DNA of 51,348 bases from NCBI GenBank assembly GCA_020853525.1, contig JADYYS010000063.1:1-51348 (forward strand), written 5' to 3'. This stretch comes from Ardenticatenales bacterium. GTDB taxonomy: Bacteria > Chloroflexota > Anaerolineae > Epilineales > Epilineaceae. Each line of letters begins with the position of its first letter. Within the stretch, counting starts at the first letter, position 1. Shown here one piece after another: positions 35,681 through 43,101 of the stretch. Under the pieces are notes generated by a model. It was not told the DNA's origin. It worked only from the letters and a program-made list of their open reading frames with translations, and did no database searches. The position numbers were made by a program, and so were the translations under genes.

Positions 35681-38476
35681 ATGAGCGTCTTCCTGGCCCG
35701 CCTTGCCGACATCGTCGCCGTCGGCGCACCGATTGCGGCCATCGCCCTCGTGCTTGCCGTCATCGTGCTTGCCAATCCCGAGCCCGCCGCCGCGCGCGAC
35801 GACGCGCCCGGGCCGCTCGCGCGGTTCTGGCGGTGGATGTTGGCGCGGCTGCGCGCCGTGCTCGGCAACCTGCGCCACATCATCCTCCTGCGGTACCCGC
35901 TGCTCCTCGGCCTGTTCCTCGTCGGCATGCCCGCCATCGCATTGCACACGCCGCTGCGGGACAAGATCGGCAACCTGCTCGTCGTCACGCCGGTCGAGCT
36001 GGCGTTCGTCACGTTCCTGGCCGTCGTCGTCGCCTGGATCATCGTCCGCACCGCCGCCCTGACGCTGAACTACGGCCCGGCGCGATTCGACGTCCCGCCG
36101 TGGCCCGTGCTCCCGCCGACGCCCGCCGGGAGCCGGCTCGCGGCCGTCATCGCGTGGCTTGGGCGGAACGGCGTCGCCGCGGTCGCCACGCCGCTCATCC
36201 TGGTGACGGCGGTTCGGTCCCTGGCCGACGCGCCGTTCGGCGTGCCGGTCTGGCCGAACGTCGGCACCGGCACGGCGGCCCGCGCGGCGGTGCTCGTGGG
36301 AGCGGTGCTCGCGGGCGCGGTCGGCTCGTACGTGGTGCGCTCGATCGTCGAGTTCCTGCGGATCGACCCGAGCCCGACCGACCGCACGATGCAGCGGCGG
36401 GCCGCCAAGGAAGCAGGCGGGATCCGGCGCCGTGTCACGGGCGTCGTGGAGCGGGCCGCTCGCTGGATGTACCGCGTCTGGTTTCGGTGGCTGGGCGACG
36501 GCTACGCCGAGAACGGCGCCGTGGCGAGCGGCCATCTGGCCGCGGTCGTTCAGTTCGGGCTGTGTCTCGTCCTCTACGTGATCATCGGCGCCGCGTTCAG
36601 CCCGGCGAATCTCATCGACGCGCGCGGCATCGGCTGGGCGCAGAACGGCTGCTGGAACGCCGTGCCGTGGCTGTGCATGCCGACGCTGGGCTACCTGTGC
36701 GTCGTGATCGGCGTGGCCGCCTGGACGTTCTCGGCGACGTCCTTCCTGTTCGACCGTTGGCGGGTGCCGCCGCTGCTCGTCCTGTTCGTGTTCTTCGGCC
36801 TGAGCGCCACGCTCGTGCCGGCCGACCACTACTACCGCATGACGCGCTCCACCCTGCCCGGCGTGGCCGCGCGCGCGCCGGGCGGCCCATCCGACGACGC
36901 TGCGAGCGAAGTCGTGCCGTCGCCGGCCTTCCCGAGCCCGGCCGAGATCGTCGGCCGCACGCTGGCGGCGCAGGACGGGCCCGGCCCGAAGCGGCTCATC
37001 GTCGTGGCCGTGAGCGGCGGCGGGATCACGTCGGCCGCGTGGACGGCGCGCGTCCTCACCGGCCTCGAGGCTGCCGTCGGCGAGCCGTTCACGGGCGCGC
37101 TGAGCGCCGTCAGCACCGTGTCCGGCGGCAGCGTGGGGGCGATGTACTACCTCGGAGCGATGACCGACCGCCGGCCGCGCCCGGCACCTGTCCTGGCGGG
37201 GATTCGCGACGCTTCGGCAGCGCCGGGCATGCGCGCCATCGCGTGGGGGATCGCATATCCAGACATATGGCGTGCGTTCGCTCCGTACCTCGTCGGCCTC
37301 GTGCCCAACGGCCGCTACTTCGACCGCGCCTGGAGCGCCGAGACCGCCTGGGAGCGCGCCTGGACGCAGAACATCCGCGCCGCGGCAGGCCGGCCGGGGA
37401 ACGCCGCGAACGCGGGTCCGGACGGCGCGGCGGGCTACGGGCGGCAGGGGGAGGCGCAGGAGACGTGGACGGCGAGCCCCGACGTGCCGTACCTGCTCGA
37501 CCTGCGGCAGCGGATCGCCGAGACCGACCTGCCGGTGCCGATCTTCAACACGATGACCGTCGAGGATGGCCAGCAGTTCATCCTCACCCCGGTGGACCTC
37601 CTGCCCGGCGGCGCGAGCCCGCGGCGCTGCGGCGAGCGAGCGATCGAAAAACCCGTGGCCGACGTCGCGCAGCGCAGCCCGGCCGGCGCGAGCGCCGGCG
37701 TCCGGGCCGCCGACCCGCCGGAGCCGCTGCGCGATCGGCACTTCTGCACGTACCGCGAGACCTACCCCGCCGCCGACCTGCCGCTCGTGACCGCGGCCCG
37801 CCTCTCCGCCTCGTTCCCGTGGGTCAGCCCGGTCGCCCGCCCGTCCGCCCAGGACTGCAAGGACTGCGGGCCGCTCTACCATCTGAGCGACGGCGGCTAC
37901 TTCGACAACGACGGTCTGATCGGGGCGATGGCGTGGCTCGAACAGGTGCTGCCCACGTTCGCCGAACGGAGCCGTTCGGCGGGCGCATCGGGCTCATCGG
38001 GCGGATCGGGCGGATCGGGCGGATCGGGCGGATCGGGCGGATCGCAACCATCCGCCCGCGAGATCCTGATCATCCAGATCCGGTGGGGCAAGTGGGCGCC
38101 GGCGACCTCCGAGGAACTGAAGCCGGCCAAGGGCGCGCTCTTCCAGATGATCGGCCCGTTCCAGGCGCTCCTTCGCGCCCGTGGCGCAACGCAGAGCTCG
38201 CACAACGCGCAGACGCTGCGCCTGATGAACGAGCGCTGGTCACGCGAGGTCCTCGAGCGCTACCAAGTGGGCGTCCGGATGGTCGACTTCGACCTGGCCG
38301 GCCCACCGCCGCCGGGCGGCAGCGACGCCGAACCGCCGCTGGCGTGGCAGCTCACGGACCGCGAGGTCGCGCAGATCCACGCGCAGTGGTGCGGTCCGGC
38401 GGTGATCGAGGGGGTGAAGGAAGTGGCCAAGTATCTCGGGACGACGGCGGCGATGGGGTGTCCGGGAGCGCCGTGA
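35681..38476 (+). CDS. Integral membrane patatin-like phospholipase
   Basis: A 931-residue protein. About eight transmembrane segments lie in the first 400 residues (for example 10-32, 71-87, 102-127 and VPPLLVLFVFFGLSATLV). A patatin-like catalytic domain follows: the oxyanion loop AVSGGGITSA (from 442), the nucleophile elbow SGGSVG with Ser484, and the catalytic Asp in SDGGYFDND (Asp737). It probably hydrolyses acyl chains of membrane lipids. A (Gly-Gly-Ser) tract at 768-788, encoded by a 9-bp tandem repeat, lies in a loop after the catalytic Asp. The start ATG 35681 has GGAGG 5 bases upstream. I know of no well-studied enzyme with this many N-terminal spans fused to patatin. Confidence 0.85.
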   Translation: MSVFLARLADIVAVGAPIAAIALVLAVIVLANPEPAAARDDAPGPLARFWRWMLARLRAVLGNLRHIILLRYPLLLGLFLVGMPAIALHTPLRDKIGNLLVVTPVELAFVTFLAVVVAWIIVRTAALTLNYGPARFDVPPWPVLPPTPAGSRLAAVIAWLGRNGVAAVATPLILVTAVRSLADAPFGVPVWPNVGTGTAARAAVLVGAVLAGAVGSYVVRSIVEFLRIDPSPTDRTMQRRAAKEAGGIRRRVTGVVERAARWMYRVWFRWLGDGYAENGAVASGHLAAVVQFGLCLVLYVIIGAAFSPANLIDARGIGWAQNGCWNAVPWLCMPTLGYLCVVIGVAAWTFSATSFLFDRWRVPPLLVLFVFFGLSATLVPADHYYRMTRSTLPGVAARAPGGPSDDAASEVVPSPAFPSPAEIVGRTLAAQDGPGPKRLIVVAVSGGGITSAAWTARVLTGLEAAVGEPFTGALSAVSTVSGGSVGAMYYLGAMTDRRPRPAPVLAGIRDASAAPGMRAIAWGIAYPDIWRAFAPYLVGLVPNGRYFDRAWSAETAWERAWTQNIRAAAGRPGNAANAGPDGAAGYGRQGEAQETWTASPDVPYLLDLRQRIAETDLPVPIFNTMTVEDGQQFILTPVDLLPGGASPRRCGERAIEKPVADVAQRSPAGASAGVRAADPPEPLRDRHFCTYRETYPAADLPLVTAARLSASFPWVSPVARPSAQDCKDCGPLYHLSDGGYFDNDGLIGAMAWLEQVLPTFAERSRSAGASGSSGGSGGSGGSGGSGGSQPSAREILIIQIRWGKWAPATSEELKPAKGALFQMIGPFQALLRARGATQSSHNAQTLRLMNERWSREVLERYQVGVRMVDFDLAGPPPPGGSDAEPPLAWQLTDREVAQIHAQWCGPAVIEGVKEVAKYLGTTAAMGCPGAP
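37982..38044 (+). repeat. 9-bp in-frame tandem repeat encoding a Gly-Gly-Ser tract
   Basis: Seven 9-bp units, GGCGCATCG, GGCTCATCG and then five identical GGCGGATCG, inside the phospholipase gene. Perfect identity of the last five units points to recent slippage; each unit added or lost keeps the frame and changes the loop by three residues. Confidence 0.9.
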
Positions 38477-38513
38477 ACGCGACCCCTTGTCGCGCACCTC
38501 GTCGCGCCCCTCG

Positions 38514-40973
38514 TCACGCTCCGTACGGCACCCAGATGTTCTTCACCTGCGATGCCTGCCGCATGAGCGCATGCGCATCCGACATGTCGTCGCCGGCCCA
38601 GGCGCCCGTGCGCCACGTCCGCTTCACGTTGCCGGCGCTTCGCGCCTCGATATCGGCGCCGAGCGCCGCGTCGGCCGCATCGCCGTGGCCGCCGTTCACC
38701 GCGTACCACAGCAGCGCGACATCGTCGTGGTCCGCCAGGACGGGCGCGAGGACGGCGCGCGCGCCCGTGACGAGGTTGACGGCGCCGGCCGGGACGTCGG
38801 ACGTGTCGAACACCTGGTAGAGATCGGTCGCCGGCAGCGGCCAGCGCTCGGACGGCACGGCGACGACGGCGTTGCCGGCGGCCAGCAGCGGGCCGACGAG
38901 CGCCGTCAGCGCCGCGAGCGGCCGCGCGTCGGGCGCGATGACGCCGGCGACGCCGAACGGCTCGTGAACGGCCAGGACGAGCGCGCGCTGGGGCACGCTG
39001 TGGACGGCGCCGTCGTGCTTGTCGGCCCACGCCGCCCAGGTGCACCAACCGCGCACGGCGTCGTCGACCTCGGCGCATGCCGCTGCCTCGCCCGCGCCCG
39101 TCAGGTCGGCGATGCGGGCCGCGAACTCGGCCCGCCGGGCCTCCATGTTCTCGGCGACGAAGTACAGCACCTGCGCCCGGCCCGGCCCGCCGAGCGCCCG
39201 CCACGCGCCCAGCCCCTTGTGCGCCGCCTCGACCGCGTTCCGGATGTCCTTGCGGTTCCCGTCGGCGACGTGGCCGGCCAGACGGCCGTCGGCGGTGAGG
39301 ACGGGCCGGCTGTTGCCGCCGTCGGGGCGGGTTTGGCGGGCGGCGATGTAGTGCTTGGGGGTGCGGTCCAGGGGGGGGAGGGCGTTGCTCATGGGTTGGT
39401 CGGGGGGCGCCTCGATGCCCGACGGCCTAAGGCCCTCTCCCCCCGACCCCCTCCCCAAAGTCTGGGGGAGAGAGCCGGCCGCGGGAGACCCAGACCGAAC
39501 GCCGGTCGCCCGCACATACGCCCACATCCCCTCCCTCCCCCCCTCGCGCCCGAACCCGCTCTCCCGATACCCCCCGAACCCGCTCGCCGCGTCGAACTGG
39601 TTCGTGCCGTTGATCCAGACGGTGCCGGCCTTGATCCGCTGCGCGACGTCCAGCGCGACGTTCACGTTCTCCGTCCAGACGCTCGCCGCCAGGCCGAACG
39701 GCGTGTTGTTCGCCAGCTCGACGGCCTCGTCGGGGGTGCGGAAGGTCATCGCGACGAGCACCGGTCCGAAGATCTCGACCTGGGCGATCGTGCCGGCCGG
39801 CTCGACGTCCGTGAAGAGCGTCGGCGGATAGTACCAGCCGTCGGCCGGGACGGCCCACGACGGCTGCCAGCACGTGGCGCCTTCCGCCACGCCTTGCGCG
39901 CACAGGCTGCGGATTCGTTCGAGCTGTACGGGGGCGATGATCGCGCCGATGTCGACCGCCTTGTCCAGCGGCGAGCCGACCCGCAGGCGCTCCATGCGTT
40001 CGCGCAGCTTGCGGTACACCTCGTCGGCCACGCGCTCCTGGACGAGGAGGCGCGACCCGGCGCAGCAGACCTGGCCCTGGTTGAACCAGATCGCATCCAC
40101 GACGCCCTCGACGCTGCTGTCCAGGTCGGTGTCGGCGAAGACGACGAACGGGCTCTTGCCGCCGAGTTCGAGCGTCAGCGCCTTCGTCGTTCCGGCCGTC
40201 GCCCGCCGGATGATCCGCCCGACGTCCGTCGAGCCGGTGAACGCCAGCTTGTCGATGTCCGGGTGCCCAACGATGGCCTCGCCCGTCCGCCCGTCGCCCG
40301 TGATGATGTTCACGACGCCCGGCGGGAGGCCGACGTCCTGGCAGATCTCGGCAAACAGCAGGGCCGTGAGCGACGTGAACTCGGCCGGCTTGAGGACGAC
40401 GGTGTTCCCCGCCGCCAGGGCCGGCGCGATCTTCCAGCTGAGCATGAGGAGTGGGAAGTTCCACGGGATGATCTGCCCGCACACGCCGTGCGGCCCGTAG
40501 CCGGCCGAGGCGAACTCGGTCTCGAACAGCTGCGCCCACCCCGCATGGTGATAGAAGTGCCGCGCCACGAGCGGCACGTCGATGTCCCGCGTCTCGCGGA
40601 TCGGCTTGCCGTTGTCCAGCGTCTCGAGCACGGCCAGCAGCCGGTGGTGCTTCTGGACATGCCGCGCGATCGCATACAGGTACCGCGCCCGCCCGTGACC
40701 GCCGAGCGCCGCCCACGCCGGCTGCGCCGCCCGCGCCGCCGCGACGGCCGCGTCGACGTCCGCCGCATCCGCCTGGGCGATCCGGCCGAGCACCTCGCCG
40801 GTGGCCGGGTAATGCGTATCGAACCACGCGCCCGACGCCGGCAATCGCCACTCCCCGCCCACGAACAACCGCATGTCCGGCCCGCGCGCGGCGATCCAGG
40901 CGCGGGCGTCGGCATCCGATTCGGGAGCGGGGGCGTAGTCGAGCGGGGCCACGGTCCGATCGGTCACGTTCAT
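38514..40973 (-). CDS. Double aldehyde dehydrogenase (ALDH16-like), second domain truncated
   Basis: An 819-residue protein with two ALDH domains. The first (about 30-500) is complete, with IIPWNFPLLM, FTGSTDVG, the general base in LELGGKSP, and the nucleophile in GQVCCAGS. It oxidises an aldehyde with NAD+. The second (about 530-819) resembles the ALDH N-terminal and cofactor region (GVAGVIAP, LLAAGNAVVAVPSE), but ends before any catalytic Cys. This layout matches the ALDH16 family. The linker is unusual, because a GC-rich hairpin repeat (39431-39476) is translated in frame there. An internal ATG at 39392 could start a separate 292-residue protein but lacks a ribosome binding site. GAGGAGG precedes ATG 40973. 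It lies 29 bases after deoC, whose product releases acetaldehyde. Confidence 0.9.
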   Translation of the reverse strand: MNVTDRTVAPLDYAPAPESDADARAWIAARGPDMRLFVGGEWRLPASGAWFDTHYPATGEVLGRIAQADAADVDAAVAAARAAQPAWAALGGHGRARYLYAIARHVQKHHRLLAVLETLDNGKPIRETRDIDVPLVARHFYHHAGWAQLFETEFASAGYGPHGVCGQIIPWNFPLLMLSWKIAPALAAGNTVVLKPAEFTSLTALLFAEICQDVGLPPGVVNIITGDGRTGEAIVGHPDIDKLAFTGSTDVGRIIRRATAGTTKALTLELGGKSPFVVFADTDLDSSVEGVVDAIWFNQGQVCCAGSRLLVQERVADEVYRKLRERMERLRVGSPLDKAVDIGAIIAPVQLERIRSLCAQGVAEGATCWQPSWAVPADGWYYPPTLFTDVEPAGTIAQVEIFGPVLVAMTFRTPDEAVELANNTPFGLAASVWTENVNVALDVAQRIKAGTVWINGTNQFDAASGFGGYRESGFGREGGREGMWAYVRATGVRSGSPAAGSLPQTLGRGSGGEGLRPSGIEAPPDQPMSNALPPLDRTPKHYIAARQTRPDGGNSRPVLTADGRLAGHVADGNRKDIRNAVEAAHKGLGAWRALGGPGRAQVLYFVAENMEARRAEFAARIADLTGAGEAAACAEVDDAVRGWCTWAAWADKHDGAVHSVPQRALVLAVHEPFGVAGVIAPDARPLAALTALVGPLLAAGNAVVAVPSERWPLPATDLYQVFDTSDVPAGAVNLVTGARAVLAPVLADHDDVALLWYAVNGGHGDAADAALGADIEARSAGNVKRTWRTGAWAGDDMSDAHALMRQASQVKNIWVPYGA
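39431..39476. repeat. Hairpin repeat element inside the ALDH linker
   Basis: GGCCCTCTCCCCC (39431-39443) and GGGGGAGAGAGCC (39464-39476) pair with one mismatch around a C-rich loop. The sequence resembles the short 'CCTCTCCCCC...GGGGGAG' palindromes that I know as dispersed intergenic repeats in several GC-rich genomes. Here it lies inside an open frame, in the linker between two ALDH domains, and is read through without a stop. Confidence 0.7.
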
Positions 40974-41002
40974 CGCACATCCTCCTCATGCCGCCTCATA
41001 CG

Positions 41003-42169
41003 TCAACCGAGCGGCATCTGGTGCCGCGCCGCGTATCGTCCGGTGGCGCGGTGCCAGAGTTGGCGTTCGATGTCGGCGAGGGCGCTGGAGGCGCCGATGC
41101 GGAAGGTGCCGGGGGTGAGGTGTTCGGGGCCGAGTTCTTCGCGGACGAGGATCATCCAGGCCAGGATGTCCTTGGCGGTGGCGATGCCGCCGGCGGGCTT
41201 GAGGCCGGCGACGGTGCCGGTGCGCTCGGCGTAGGCGCGGATTTGGCGGGCCATCACGAGGCCGACGGGCAAAGTGGCGTTGACGGCCTCCTTGCCGGTG
41301 GAGGTCTTGATGAAGTCACTGCCGGCCATCAGGCAGACGCGGCTGGCGACGGCGACGTCGGTGAGCGTGCCGAGGTCGCCGGTGGCGAGGATCGACTTCA
41401 TCAGGATGCCGGGGCCGCAGGCGTCCTTGAAGGCGCGGACCTCGTCGTACAGGCCGGCCCAATCGCCCAGGAGGACGTGCGATCGGCCGATGACGATGTC
41501 GATCTCGTTTGCCCCGGCTTCGACCGAGGCCCGGATCTCGGCGAGGCGCGTGGCCATGGGCGACTGCCCGGCCGGGAAGCCGGTGGAGACCGCGCAGACG
41601 GGGATGGTGGTTGGGATGGTGGTCGGGAAGGATGTGCGGGAGAGGGCTTCGACGGCCGGAGCGACGAGGTTGTGGTAGACGCAGACGGCGCCGGTCGTCA
41701 GCGCGTCGGCCGCGGCATCGTCGAGGCCGAGGGCGGCGAGCAGGTCGCGGCGGACGGGGCGGCGGGCCTTGGCGCACAGGCGGTGGACGCGGCCGGGGGT
41801 GTCGTCGCCGGACAACGTGGTGAGGTCGAGGAGGGTGACGGCGCGGAGCAACCACTGTGTCTGGGCGTCGGCCTTCACGCTGCGGCGGGTCGTCAGCGTC
41901 GCGGCACGGCGCTCGACGGCGCTGCGGTTCACGCGGACATCCAGCGCCCAGTCGAGGTCAAGCGGCGTGCCCGGGTTGTCGGCACGGGCCGTCGCCGGGC
42001 GGGGCGTCGGATCGTCGTCGACGGCCTCCGGGTGGCGGGCGGCGACGTTGGCCGCGGCGGGCGCGGCGACGTTGGCTGTCGCGGGCGCGGCGATCGGCGG
42101 CGGGACGGACGGACGGCCGCGGCCGTTCGGCTGCATCGCGCTGACCCGCGGCGGTGGCATTTCGGACAT
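41003..42169 (-). CDS. deoC: Deoxyribose-phosphate aldolase
   Basis: A 388-residue DERA that splits 2-deoxyribose 5-phosphate into glyceraldehyde 3-phosphate and acetaldehyde. Active-site residues are present: the Schiff-base Lys288 in DFIKTSTGKEA, the second Lys324 in GLKPAGGIA, and Asp224 in NEIDIVIG. The first 70 residues are a low-complexity Ala/Pro extension not needed for catalysis. A 12-bp tandem duplication (41601-41624) encodes TTIPTTIP just before the VCAVSTGFP strand. ATG 42169 has no Shine-Dalgarno and lies about 7 bases from a -10 element, so the mRNA may be leaderless. It is followed by the aldehyde dehydrogenase gene 29 bases later, a sensible pairing for acetaldehyde removal. 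Confidence 0.92.
   Translation of the reverse strand: MSEMPPPRVSAMQPNGRGRPSVPPPIAAPATANVAAPAAANVAARHPEAVDDDPTPRPATARADNPGTPLDLDWALDVRVNRSAVERRAATLTTRRSVKADAQTQWLLRAVTLLDLTTLSGDDTPGRVHRLCAKARRPVRRDLLAALGLDDAAADALTTGAVCVYHNLVAPAVEALSRTSFPTTIPTTIPVCAVSTGFPAGQSPMATRLAEIRASVEAGANEIDIVIGRSHVLLGDWAGLYDEVRAFKDACGPGILMKSILATGDLGTLTDVAVASRVCLMAGSDFIKTSTGKEAVNATLPVGLVMARQIRAYAERTGTVAGLKPAGGIATAKDILAWMILVREELGPEHLTPGTFRIGASSALADIERQLWHRATGRYAARHQMPLG
41601..41624 (-). repeat. 12-bp tandem duplication in deoC
   Basis: GGGATGGTGGTT and GGGATGGTGGTC are adjacent and encode TTIP twice on the minus strand. The duplication adds four residues in a loop before a core beta strand of the aldolase. Confidence 0.8.
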
Positions 42170-42175
42170 GGGCGC

Positions 42176-42205
42176 ACTATATATCACGTCGGCATCCGAT
42201 TTCAC
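42176..42205 (-). promoter_or_regulatory. Candidate promoter of deoC giving a leaderless transcript
   Basis: On the minus strand GTGAAA (42205-42200), an 18-base spacer and TATAGT (42181-42176). Transcription would start 6-7 bases later, at or next to the ATG at 42169. The -35 falls in the spacer between the first two palindromic repeat units, where the sequence differs from all the other spacers. Confidence 0.5.
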
Positions 42206-42293
42206 GTCGGCATCCGAGCACCGGGTCGGCATCCGAGCACCGGGTCGGCATCCGAGCACCGGGTGGGTATTCGAACTCCGGGTCGGCATCCGA
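42188..42293. repeat. Array of six 19-bp repeats, each with a palindromic core
   Basis: The core GTCGGCATCCGA starts at 42188, 42206, 42225, 42244, 42263 (variant GTGGGTATTCGA) and 42282, a spacing of 18-19 bp. Within it TCGG-CAT-CCGA is an inverted repeat. Three of the spacers read GCACCGG. The array fills the divergent promoter region between deoC and the peroxiredoxin gene and looks like a multi-copy binding site for a dimeric protein. It is not CRISPR, since the spacers are only 6-7 bases. Confidence 0.9.
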
Positions 42294-42338
42294 CGAAGGC
42301 GCGCGCGCCGACTGAAGAAAACAAGGAGCAGGCACCAG

Positions 42339-42974
42339 ATGGCGATCCACTTGGGCGACACCGCCCCGGACTTCACCGCCGAGTCCACGGCGGGCACGAT
42401 CAAGTTCCACGAGTACCTCGGCGACGGCTGGGGGATCCTCTTCTCGCACCCGGCCGACTTCACGCCGGTCTGCACGACCGAGCTCGGCCGGGTGGCCGCG
42501 CTGAAGCCCGAGTTCGAGAAGCGCGGCGTGAAGGTCCTCGGCCTGTCCGTCGACGGGCTGGAGGATCACGAGAAGTGGAGCGCCGACATCCTGGAGACGC
42601 AGGGCACGGCGCTGAACTTCCCGCTGATCGCCGACGACCACCGCGTGGTGGCCGACCTGTACGACATGGTGCCGCCGGCCGCGGCGAACAACCTGACGGT
42701 GCGGTCCGTGTTCGTCGTCGGGCCGGACAAGAAGGTCAAGCTGACGATCACCTACCCGGCCAGCACGGGCCGCAACTTCGACGAGATCCTGCGGGTCATC
42801 GACTCCCTGCAGCTCACGGCCAAGTACTCGGTGGCCACGCCGGTCGACTGGGAACGAGGGGAGGATGTGATCATCATCCCCGCCGTGACGGACGCGGAGG
42901 CGGACGTGAAGTTCCCGAAGGGGTACAAGAAGATCAAGCCGTACCTTCGGGTGACGCCGCAGCCGGACCTGTAG
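42339..42974 (+). CDS. Peroxiredoxin, 1-Cys (Prx6) type
   Basis: A 211-residue thiol peroxidase that reduces hydrogen peroxide and alkyl hydroperoxides. The peroxidatic Cys45 lies in SHPADFTPVCTTELG, with the conserved Thr and the later Arg (NLTVRSVFVV). There is only one Cys in the whole protein, so it is a 1-Cys enzyme that needs an external reductant. The C-terminal dimerisation extension (VDWERGEDVIIIPAV, FPKGYKKIKPYLR) is typical of the Prx6 group. AAGGAG precedes ATG 42339. It is divergent from deoC across the palindromic array, so aldehyde/deoxyribose breakdown and peroxide defence may share a regulator. A strong hairpin follows it. Confidence 0.94.
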   Translation: MAIHLGDTAPDFTAESTAGTIKFHEYLGDGWGILFSHPADFTPVCTTELGRVAALKPEFEKRGVKVLGLSVDGLEDHEKWSADILETQGTALNFPLIADDHRVVADLYDMVPPAAANNLTVRSVFVVGPDKKVKLTITYPASTGRNFDEILRVIDSLQLTAKYSVATPVDWERGEDVIIIPAVTDAEADVKFPKGYKKIKPYLRVTPQPDL

Positions 42975-43040
42975 GCGTCCCATAGATGATGGGGCTTCTT
43001 GACGACGACGACCTCGAGGCTGAGGGCGGCGGTTAACGCG

Positions 43041-43070
43041 AGCGAGGGCGTCGCCATGGACGCCCTCGCT
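43041..43070 (+). terminator. Terminator hairpin after the peroxiredoxin gene
   Basis: A perfect 12-bp stem AGCGAGGGCGTC / GACGCCCTCGCT with a 6-base loop, followed by TGT, 66 bases after the stop. It also lies just beyond the end of the convergent minus-strand gene at 43102, so it may serve both. Confidence 0.7.
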
Positions 43071-43101
43071 TGTCGCGGTGAACCCGCGGACCCGTGCCGG
43101 G

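Noticed and set aside
38514-39392. Separate gene for the second ALDH domain starting at ATG 39392
   Set aside because: No ribosome binding site precedes this ATG and the frame is continuous with domain 1. The double-domain layout matches ALDH16, so one gene is more likely.
42188-42293. Possible CRISPR array
   Set aside because: Repeat cores are 12 bases and the spacers only 6-7 bases and mostly identical; there are no cas genes.
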